From: Phoronis australis
Taxonomy: Eukaryota; Phoronida; Phoronidae
Assembly: GCA_002633005.1 (NCBI GenBank)
Contig: NMRA01000215.1
Span: 278,356 to 342,355 of the forward strand
Reading direction: 5' to 3'
Length of the DNA: 64,000 nucleotides
The notes beneath the pieces were generated by a model, which was not told the origin of the DNA, ran no database searches, and worked only from the letters and a program-made list of their open reading frames with translations. The position numbers and the translations under genes were made by a program. Of the stretch, positions 47,055-59,000 are shown piece by piece (positions within the stretch are counted from its first letter, which is position 1; the number at the start of each line of letters is the position of its first letter).

Positions 47055-50000
47055 CTGGAATGTAATGTGGTAGCTACCAAAGATTAGGGTTACCATTTCA
47101 CTTGAAAAGGATCTAATATGTAAATTAGCAAATTGTGAAGTTTACAACAACATTTTTGGTAAATAAATTCAATAACACTAAACACGTTAGTAAGCGAAAC
47201 ATTGCGGAAGCGTAATAAAAATGTTTCAATACAGACATCTTAATTGAAAGCTGCACTTCAACAGTTAAACAGGATGCAACGCAGCTTTAAAAAAACATTC
47301 ACCAGAATTCAACACAAATGGCATACAAATACTTTTTTGCACCAGACTTAATGTTGTCTGCACAACAGTCCACCAAAGCATGAGACCAAATTTCTCTGTG
47401 AAAAGACATCTATTATCCATAAGTGCCACAAAAATTTTATGAAAATTCCATAGAAGGATGTTTCCCTATAAGCTAATACCTCCGTTTACTATTCGTTTCT
47501 ATCTTCACCAGTGTATGCAGCACCACCTTCAGTCGTGAATCGAGTATTGTCATCAGTTTGTCACCCTCTGTCCTAAACGACTCCTCAGAATTCTCTGCAA
47601 GCTGAGCCCGCAGTGACTCAGCTGCTGGATGACAGTCTATTAAAAGTTCTAGTGCTGTATGTAGCGTCTTAATTTTCGTGCCATGGCTCGTCTGAGCTAG
47701 AAAATGCAAGAAAATTTAATTTTAAAAAAATGCAGGCCGTCTGATGCCTGAAATGCGTCGAATGTGTGCAGGCCACATAGTTTGGGACCACTGCACAAAA
47801 CACCTGATTTGGAACTCATGAAAACATCTATATCTAGCCATCAGGCTCTCTCTAAGATAACATGCAGAAGTCTGTAGCAGTGTAGGCCAGTTATACGCTA
47901 TTGGTGTTTGGGATTTGAAGTTACTGTCCACAGATGATGTCCACAACCAACACTGCTTCCGCTTGCCTAGACATCTCACCTAGGGATTAAGGCTATGAAA
48001 TAAAAATTTCCAAATTTGACTAACTTCAGGATATCACACCTCAGAAATGGCTGATTGGATTTTTTTAACGAAATTTTCAGATACTGGAATTTATGCACAG
48101 TTCTCCAAAATGCTGTTGGGAATCGTCTTTATAGGAAAATTTGATGATTATCAGACATTTAGACAAATGCTAGAGCCTAACATTCCTTGGTGCAGTACAA
48201 AAATAATCCGACAAAATAAACTGGAAATTCCTGGGATAAAGGCAGAGCGCAAGCGGATTTCACCATCAGCATAGCTAGAACGATGAGAAAAGGTATTTTG
48301 TCTCATTACTTTTGGTGTGTACCATAGGAAACTAACCATTTTTGCATAAAAGTTCAATGGAATATTGAGCATTCCCCAAACTGGAAGTTGGTGTTGCCAT
48401 AATTCATTGCTATTCTTTGCCGAATAGTAAACTCTTCATTTGTTTTGCCAGTAACACAAGTTGTCAATTTTTAGGAAATATGATTGGACGTTTTTTCTCG
48501 CCGTTATTGTTGAAATCCATTCGATGAGAACTGTCTTTAAAATATTTCAATTATTTAACTCTTTACAGAAAATGGTATCTAGTTATCTGAGCTTCAAAAA
48601 GTCCAAAATCACAGACTCACATTTCCACAAGGTGCTACAGAAATAGGACTTTCATGACTTCTAGGAAAACATTTATTTCACAAATATGCGTATTTTTCTA
48701 CTTTTAGAAAATATGCATTTTTACCATGCTAAAACGCTAGTTCTGTAGACATTTGGCTAAATGCACTAATAGATCTATAAAGTTACAAAGAATCTTAAAA
48801 ACCACAAAATTCCCATATCGAGAGAACATTCTTTTATATACACATTCACTCATATTTTTCAATTTGATTTGTGCTTTGTTTTTTTCTTGTATTTCTTTTG
48901 TACCTGTGGAAACTAACCAACCACACACAAGATGGCGCATCATCTGGTAAGTCACGGATTTACACGCATCCATTGATACTAACATAGTAATGACATCTGG
49001 GGAATAAAATAAAACAAATGTTGAATGTTAAATTTGCACTGTACTATGAAGATGTACATGCAATACCATACAAACTTCCACATTTCAAGGCTGCGCTCTT
49101 TTTTTACAATTTGGTGGTCGTTTTAAGTCTCAAAGATAAGTTACGTGATTTTTGGACGCTTCGGCAAATCTTAGGGCCTAAAATAGCTAACAAGATAACT
49201 AGAGATTTTTCAGCCAACGTGACCCGTTAATGCAAGACTACACTCACCTTGAAGTATGAACTCACACATGGCTACCCGCTCCAGTTGTACTCTGAGAAGT
49301 TCACAACAACTCTCTGTAAGTGTGAACTGTTTGAATGCCTTGCAGTAGTGGATCTCTGCCAGGCTGCGTAGGTGCTTTCTCTTCTGCTCCGCTGGCTGCC
49401 AAACAGAGGAATGCAAGAAATATTTTAATGATTATGCTAAGAAGAACATTAGGAAAAATCAGTCAAGTTGGTTCTGGTCTCTACCTCGACTCATTTTGAC
49501 ACCTGCGCTTAAGTGAAACAAAATCACCAGCATCAGAGTCAGCCAATGTCTTTTTTTTGAAAAGCTGCACAAAGGCACATAAGCAATGTTTGAAAAGCTA
49601 GGATTTTCAAACCATAAGTAAAAAACAAATACGCATCATTTTGCTAGTCTCAGATGGACTTTCTTTCTTAAGAAAGTGAGCAAATGGCAAAGTCGTTATC
49701 CCCCGTTATCTAGAGCCGGAGTGGATTTTGGAGAATTATCGCCTGAGGGGCGTTAGCCTCGAGGGTGATAATTCTACAAAATCCACAAAGGCTCTAGATA
49801 AGGGGGGGTAATGACTGAGAACTTGCAATAATCTATTTATAGCACATACTGAATGAGAAACATTGCAATGAATCGATCTACCTTTCTCGACTTGCCTCGA
49901 CTTTGTAACTACTTTCTATGTCAGAGGACCAGGGTCGGAGGTCATGACCTTTTAAGAAAAGCCGAGCTATTTTTGTCAAATAATGCTTTTACTCAAAACC

Positions 50001-53000
50001 AATGGAAAATTGAAACAAACTAGAAATAAAGTGAATCAATAAATTAAGGTTCAGCAACTATTATAGCTTACTACACATTTTATCACGCTAAGCTTCGACC
50101 GGGAAAATATCGTCTGCTAAAGTAGGTTACTACTGGTAACTGAGTATAAATGCTCAAGTCAAAGGATTCCGACATCACGATACCCGCATTCAAATTGGAG
50201 ATCGGTGATTTACAAGTGAGAGAACATGAGAGAAAAATTTCACTGAATTAAAATATCGTTTTTATGGAAATTATGCGTCTTATTTTTCATAGCATATAAA
50301 TGTTGGTACAATGCCCTTTGCTGAACATGCGATTGTTGCGTGTGCTCATTTAAGTATTCTATTTTCACTTTCGATAACGTCAGCCGCTCAGTGGTGTAGT
50401 GGTAAAGTCGGCAACTCGAAAATGTTGAGGCCCGGGTCCGAAACCGGCCTCGGTTCCCGCCCAAATGTTATCTCACTAGAGATTTGCCATTCGAGGCTAA
50501 TGTTGGGGTATAAAANACATTGCAATGAATCGATCTACCTTTCTCGACTTGCCTCGGCTTTGTAACTACTTTCTATGTCAGAGGACCAGGGTCGGAGGTC
50601 ATGACCTTTTAAGAAAAGCCGAGCTATTTTTGTCAAATAATGCTTTTACTCAAAACCAATGGAAAATTTAAACAAACTAGAAATAAAGTGAATCAATAAA
50701 TTAAGGTTCAGCAACTATTATAGCTTACTACACATTTTATCACGCTAAGCTTCGACCGGGAAAATATCGTCTGCTAAAGTAGGTTACTACTGGTAACTGA
50801 GTATAAATGCTCAAGTCAAAGGATTCCGACATCACGATACCCGCATTCAAATTGGAGATCGGTGATTTACAAGTGAGAGAACATGAGAGAAAAATTTCAC
50901 TGAATTAAAATATCGTTTTTATGGAAATTATGCGTCTTATTTTTCATAGCATATAAATGTTGGTACAATGCCCTTTGCTGAACATGCGATTGTTGCGTGT
51001 GCTCATTTAAGTATTCTATTTTCACTTTCGATAACGTCAGCCGCTCAGTGGTGTAGTGGTAAAGTCGGCAACTCGAAAATGTTGAGGCCCGGGTCCGAAA
51101 CCGGCCTCGGTTCCCGCCCAAATGTTATCTCACTAGAGATTTGCCATTCGAGGCTAATGTTGGGGTATAAAAAGGTATATCGCATCATAAAGTCAACTTT
51201 CCAAAAAAACACAGACTAAAACCGACTCTCATTACTGTTATGATTTCATTTCCAACACTGAAACTTTTTTTCAAAAACGTATTGTCCATAATTAGGAAGC
51301 ATTATAGAAAATGTTATGAAAATGCTTTCACACAGAAAAATGAGTTTTTTCTTAACGTTATGTAGGACTCACAAAAATGTCCAATTTTGGCCAACTTTGG
51401 AACATCGTATCTCAGAAATGGCTGATCGGATTCCCATGAAACTTTATATAAATGTTCTCAAAAATGCTGTTGGAAATTGTTATTAAATGTGCCATAAAAA
51501 TAGGACGTATATGACTTTTATGAATGATTTTTAAGTTGCATCAAATGAAAATGAAACAATAATTCAGAAAAATGTGTTTTTGAGATTTTTATCTGGGAAA
51601 TTTATATTACGCGAAATTTGGTCAAGTTACCTATTCTGTTGTTTAGCTGTGAATGTACCTTTTCTTCTTTTAATTTCCTAAAAAGCATGGTCACATGACC
51701 TAATTAGTGGCAGATTGTTATAAAATCAAATATTAAATTCTACAGTAATTGATTTTCAAAAATATGTGATACCTTTGTTGAGTTGAATTAAACAGTTTGT
51801 AGATATTTGGCTTAATGTACCGACTTGTTGATGAGGTCTTGCATAATTGTAAATCGTTAATTACGCAAAAGTAGACAATTTTGATGCTAGATTATGATAA
51901 CATCAGTTAAATGTAGTCGAATAGAATTGTCAATCGTAACTCTTTACGAAGGCGACCAGTTGCAATGTCATTCATAAACTCCTTGAATGAATGACAACAT
52001 GGGACTGGATGATGATAAAAACTTCTGAACTTGAACTCAGTCTGATTTCGTGGAAAGAGTAAAAAAGAATGCAACAGCCACTAATCAAAAACTCAGTTGT
52101 CTTTTCCTCAGCAAATACCAACACTGTAAAAGAATAACATATTGATTGAAGGGGAAATAAACCCGTGTCTTGAGTTGAAAAATTTTTTGATTAAAGCCAC
52201 TTTCCCTTACAAAATCAGAGTCAATATTTCGCTCACTTTGATAAAAAGGATTTTAAGACTTGAGAAGAACAGGCAGTTCTCGTCTCAAAGCAGGCCAACA
52301 GAATTTGGTGTCCCAAGAATTCCAGGCGTTTCAATGCGACCAATTTTAATTCAAGAAAAGAATAAAAACTTGGTGACGTTGCTTTGGCAGAGAGCAAATG
52401 CCCCTGCAAAGAACGTTGTTTTTAACGCCAGAACACCGAACACAGCAGCCTAAATAATGGAGTACCTAGCCCAAAAACATGCGTTTCCCTCACCTGGTTC
52501 CTGTAAGAACTGTGATAAAGCGAGGCCAGTCTGTGGTTGATGGTGGCGGCGCGGTACTGACACATGGGCTGACGGCTGGACTTGGTCTCCGTGTCACAGT
52601 GCTTGAGCGACTTGGCCATCAGATCAGTCACTTCACGCTCCACCTATGGGGCAAATGATTAAAATAGTATGCCAGGTATATGGTCTCATGTTCAAAGAAG
52701 AATGCAACTTACTATTTCNCGAAATTTGGTTAAGTTACCTATTCTGTTGTTTAGCTATGAATGTACCTTTTCTTGTTTTAATTTCCTAAAAACCATGGTC
52801 ACATGATCTAATTAGTGGCAGATTGGTATAAAATCAAAAATTAAATTCTACAGTAATTGATTTTCAAAAAATATGTGATACCTTTGTTGAGTTGAATTAA
52901 ATAGTTTGTAGACATTTGGGTAAATGTACCGACTTGTGGATAAGGTCCTGCATAACTGTAAATCGTTAATTACGCACAAGTAGACAATTTCAATGCTAGA

Positions 53001-56000
53001 TTATGATAACATCAAACCGAAGACCCAGGAGTAGTGTAGTTAAATGTAGTCGAATAGAATTGTCAATAGTAACTCTTTATGAAGGCGACCAGATGCAGTG
53101 TCATTCATGAACTCCTTGAATGAATGACAACATGGGACTGGATGATGATAAAAACTTCTGAACTTAAACTCAGTCTGATTTCGTGGAAAGAGTAAAAAAG
53201 AATGCAACAGCCACTAATGAAAAACTCAGTTGTCTTTTCCTCAGCAAATACCAACACTGTAAAAGAATAAGATATTGATTGAAGGGGAAATAAACCCGTG
53301 TCTTGAGCTGAAAAATTTTTTGATTAAAGCCACTTTCCCTTACAAAATCAGAGTCAATATTTCGCTCACTTTGATAAAAAGGATTTTAAGACTTGAGAAG
53401 AACAGGCAGTTCTCGTCTCAAAGCAGGCCAACAGAATTTGGTGTCCCAAGAATTCCAGGCGTTTCATTGCGACCAATTTTAATTCAAGAAAAGAATAAAA
53501 ACTTGGTGACATTGGTTTGGCAGAGAGCAAATGCCCCTGCAAAGAACGTTGTTTTGAACGCCAGAACACCGAACACAGCAGCCTAAATAATGGAGTATCT
53601 GGCCCAAAAACATGCATTTCCCTCACCTGGTTCCTGTAAGAACTGTGATAAAGCGAGGCCAGTCTGTGGTTGATGGTGGCGGCGCGGTACTGACACATGG
53701 GCTGACGGCTGGACTTGGTCTCCGTGTCACAGTGCTTGAGCGACTTGGCCATCAGATCAGTCACTTCACGCTCCACCTATGGGGCAAATGATTAAAATAG
53801 TATGCCAGGTATATGGTCTCATGTTCAAAGAAGAATGCAACTTACTATTTTTTGACAGGTTAAGTAAAAAAGCAGATCCTTGGTTACCTAGGAGATATGC
53901 TTTTTCCAAATTAATAAAGTTTGCATGCCTGGTACTTACTAACCAAGGAACAATCAAGCGTGCCATGAACTGCCCAGCAAAAGGCCTGCCTCTTGCTTCT
54001 GCATTCACAATGACATGCAGTGCTCACTATTGAGCATGTCTGTGTGGGTCATTGTGTTTGCTCAATAGGAGTAAATGTAGAATGAAGATGTAGGTCTTGT
54101 ACTGGGCCGTTAATGAATGAAGAGCCAACTAAGTGCTGGGCCATTTATGAATGTAGCACTGAGACGCAGGCCTTGTGCTGGGCCGTTTATGAATTAAGGA
54201 CCAAGATGCAGGCCTAGTGCTGGGTCATTTATGAATGTAGAACCAAGATGCAGGCCTTGTGCTGAGCCGTATATGAATGCAGAACCAAGATGCAGGCCTG
54301 GTGCTGGATCGTTTATCTTACTTGCCGTTGTTCTATGGAAATACACATCCAGGGAACAATAATGAACACGGAGAAATGTCTGTCCAAGATATTCACGGAT
54401 CTGTGTTCACTTATTATTAATGGTAACATCACAATGGTTGCTTTCCATTTTAACACTAGACTATCAACCACTCACTGTATCCAACAGGGTAATATAAAGG
54501 AAACCGCATTTTGAGAACCAGTTTGCTTTTCTGAAAACAGGCTTAAAACTGGTTCTCCAAATGTGGGCATGCAATATCCGACTAATGCCTACAACGGTAA
54601 TACCAGAGGTTTTATATGAAGTTCAAAGTACAAATCCCAGTTCCTGGTAAGTCCAACGAGGGCAGTAGCATAACTTCTTTTTCTCTACTCTTTGTTGTGC
54701 TCATTCAACAACAAGCGTCTCACACATCGTGCTGTGCATAGCGATCAATAACTACACATATATGATACGCGAATGATGCGTATTTATAAATAATAAACCA
54801 ATTCAACATTTCAACAGTGAAATACATACATTTACCAGCAGGAGATCATTATACCTGTAACCATTGTAGTCCATTGTTCAGTTGCATGAAACTGTCCCAA
54901 CAGGGACTCATCTTTGTTTCCTTAATTTTCAGCACATTTGTAGAATGTCTACTCACTTGATATGTTACACTATCACTTCATTTTAGTGAGCTTCTCTTTT
55001 ACGTGGAAGTGGAAAACTTATGCCAGAAACATATCTATTCTACACTGAGGAGTACTGACCCCATATCTAAACTCAAAACTCTTCCCACTTATACACAGTG
55101 CTAAGCACTGACCTGCTCTTTTGAAAGCGTCGACAATGGTGCATAGTCCTGCATCATCGTTGCCATGGTGAAGTAAGTGCTGGACAACTCCCACGATACC
55201 AAGTCCCAAATGTCTGTGTGCTCAACGCGCTGCCCTAAGACAACCAGTGCCTGGCTGTAGTTGTCTGCTGCCTATGTGATGCAAAACCAAAGTATACACA
55301 ATCATGTCAACAAAATAAAGTAATAAGAACATTTCAGTAATGTTTACGACATACGTCAAATGAAGCCACTTATCAGAAAGTTCAAAACTAATAATATAAT
55401 GGATTTGCCTACTCTGTAATTCTAAAACAGAAATTGCGGATTCCTTGACATGCAATATCTTGGTAAGTGAGCACACTTTTCCTCGCCTGATTTACATCAT
55501 TAGGCGTTGTTATAGGAAAGGATGTCCTACAAACCAAGAGACAAAGCTCAGACACAAAAGGATGTAAAGACCCTAATCTTTTATGAGTCCCAACACAATA
55601 CTTACTTTAGTCAGGTAATGCTTCTCCCGCTGCGTGAATTCCCGTTCACCTTTGTCACCTTCACCTGTAACCAATGCCGATGAACAGCATATTCTCATCA
55701 GTCGACCCCTGTTGGAGTATAGCAGGGCTTCATTGACTCTGTCACCAACTATCTCAAAGTTCTTGATTCCTTGGTCAAAACAGTCATAACTCTGCTTCCA
55801 AAGTAACTCCAATTGAGAGACATTCACATCGCCTACAATAAATGTTATTCATGTTTATTTGATGTGGAACTAAGGACAGCTGTCACTCATGGCGTAACTA
55901 TGGCAAGCCACAAACAGCCATATGATTAACCATAAACCACCTTTCACAGCCAGTTTCTCAAAGAGTAGTCCATCTTACTTTGGTTATTATAGGGAATCAA

Positions 56001-59000
56001 GTGATGTTAAGGGTCTCTGTAAACTTTGTTACCTGCAAAGCAGATCAATACCCTGATTGTTGATCAATCACGATTAGTCGCCTGTGCATTCGCACTTGCC
56101 CAAGAGTTTGGAGTGAACAGTCATACGTGTCCATCAAGGCCTATATGAATGCAATCCTGTAGCACAAAATTGTGTTCTCCGAGTGTTCACAGGCTGTACG
56201 AAAAATTGATTCCAATTGCTAGTTTTGTTATTTCAAGGTCAAAGTTTTCACAAACACCATCCATCACTTTGAAGGATACAATACCTTGTAACTCAGCCAG
56301 ATTCTTTGCTCGATTCATTAGAAACACACCCAGTTCATTTAATATATTTCCCATTCTCTTCAACAGATGGTGCTGCTGCTTGCTGCTCGCTAGATTCCTC
56401 CCCATGAAACACTGCTGAGCATGCTCATAGCACTTCAGACTGTCTCTCAGACTCTGTTCAACATCAAGGCTATATTCACAGGCCCACGACAGTTCTAACG
56501 AGAAGAATAGAGAAGTTCAGTGCTAAAATGCAAGGAAATAATGTGTTCCAACAGAGAGATAACTATGTCTAGATCAAGCAACCAACTTCAAAACACAAAT
56601 CAACATTTACTAATAAAAAACTAAGTTTGTCTGTCGACATTGGTGTTGCGACATCCGGTCACTGTCAAATCGCTACGCATTTTAGGATTTGCAAAAACTA
56701 ACAAGTTGACTTAGCTCAAGACACAGCTTAACAAGCTGGGTTGAAGAGGCTCATTGTTTTATGAGCAAAAGGCATTATGGCTGACTGTACATTGGCTGGT
56801 TCTGTGATCAAACACTAGATGGAGTTACAGGCAGGTTCACTGGGACTCTAGCTTTCATACAAAAAAAAACACAACAAAAACAACTTGCTAACTACTCAAG
56901 TCTCAAAGGGATTATGAACCCACCTTCGGTGGTCAAAAATAACTTTTGATATAGAACACTATTCACTACAAAATTGGTCTCAACTTTTTCCTTACTCTGA
57001 AGACTGATTTCTGGGCTATGGAAGAACTGATAGTTTGGTAATGCTCAAGAGCGTGCTAAGTACACAAAGTAACACACCATGACAAGCCAATGTATCGAAT
57101 GAACTGTCAGTTCTGCACAAACCCTGAAATCGTCTCAAATCCGTGACTAAGAAACAACTTAATACCATATATAGAGTGGTGACCTACACTAAACGTTTCA
57201 TTTAAGAAAGGTGGGTTTGATGCTTTTGAAAGTTCAACAAGAATATAACAGCTTTAGCCATGCTTGACAGCGTTGAAAGAACATTCAAAACTTTACCAAA
57301 CTCTTCCACTTCTTTTTTGGCCCAAAGCAAAAGCTTTTGATCAGCTTCAGACAGAGACACGAACTCTTCCTGGTGTGAAACAAGAGAGCCATTGTTGTGA
57401 ACGAGCATCAGTCGAATGTCACCCGCCAGAGTCAAGATGGCCGCCCGCAAGTCATAACAACTAGTGGCATCATCGCCAGACATAGTTCTGAAGTCATTGG
57501 ACACACGTTGGAGAGCAGCTGCAATGGCAAAAATTTAATTCAGTGAAACTATATATTTTCTGAATGTACAAAGCCTGTAGAATTTGATTTTTGACATTAC
57601 ATCAAAGAATTGTGGGTCATTTGTCGTCATTTCAGTATGGTCCGGATGACACAAAGAAGGCAGTAGAGTAGACCCCATGGCAACTTTTTGGATGTAATTT
57701 GAAGAATCTGTTGTTCATTGATTATTGGTTATTGGCTTTGGTATTCAAAGGGAAGCCTACTACGGAAGGCTTTGGAATGTACAGTTCAAACCTCTGCCTA
57801 GTGATTGTGAGGTTTGCAGGTAATTTCACAAAAGCAATGACTGACACCGTGCTTGTTGACTGTATAAAGAGTAGCGTCTCCTACTTCTGCTGCATACAAA
57901 GATTCTGGATTTTGAGAACCAGATTGATGCATGTTATTCCATGGAGAAAAATGGTTCTCAAAATGTGAGACCCTTGTAAGTGACAACTAACTTGTAGGGT
58001 ACAGGGACAAACAGAAAACAGATGAGGCAAGTGTCAATCAGAATGTGACAAGTCAAATTTGTAAATTTTTTACTCATGACATGTTCTATGATTATTGAAA
58101 CCGAACTCGGAGATTAAAAACAAAATGGACACAAATAGTGTATTAATTACGGTAATTTTCCACTTATTTTGCACAAAACAAATTGCCAAAATATGTAATT
58201 TTCCATTTTCAAAAGCTGAAAATAATGAAACTTCAACACAGTTAAAACCATGCTTGTAATAAGACTAAATATTCTTAATCTACATTTTTGTAGAAATATG
58301 ATCGAATAAAATTTTGCTAGTCTGCCATATTGTGTGCTAAATAGGTGAAAAATCGCCGTAAAGCGACTATACATAAACGAGAACTGATGCGTACTAAATG
58401 ATATTAGAGCAAGTTTGGCATATTTCAACGCCTGTCCATATTTCTTCACAGTGTTCTTTGTCTGAGCCAACCAGTAGTACGACAGCGAGGCTTTCTTCCA
58501 TAGCAAATCCTCAATCCTTGGACGAAAAGAGGAGCGTTGTGGCAAGCTATCACATTTCCCTCCACTTTCCTGCCAGTAGTGGCCAACAGAAGTTCTTCGT
58601 AGAAGGGCTTTGTCACACACAGCTGAGTCTTCCACATGGTCAGTGTCACCGCTTAAAGGTGCGGCATCGCTTAGGGGATATTTAGCAGAACTGGTTGCAT
58701 CATCTCCAGTCGATGACGTAGCACTATCTGATTGGTTGTTTGTTGTTTTTGACAGAGGTTCATAAGGCATGGGTATTGGGTCACTTCGATTTCGAGGCAT
58801 GGCACTCCTTCCTTCAGAAACACAACGCAAACCCTAGAATGGTGCATGAGGCCAAAGTCAGCATTTTGTTCAATACATTTCATTTTCAACAATTTAACAG
58901 TGTTACCTGCAAAGCAACCATTCACAATATTCACCATTCTAACTGTCGTGGGTGGATCTGGGGAGCAAGATGAGCCCAGAGATATCATCTTTAAGGATAT

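Noticed and set aside
52142-53586. Two similar 103-codon plus-strand frames (52142-52453 and 53275-53586)
   Set aside because: They are the same intronic sequence in the two duplicated copies, with non-synonymous differences and no ATG at the stated start; shadows of EDRF1 intron sequence.
57201-57296. In-frame extension of EDRF1 exon f
   Set aside because: The frame stays open past a good GTAAAG donor, but the extension lacks family similarity and would break the phase with the next exon.
58398-58685. Plus-strand frame antisense to an EDRF1 exon
   Set aside because: Shadow of coding exon 58395-58833 on the minus strand.
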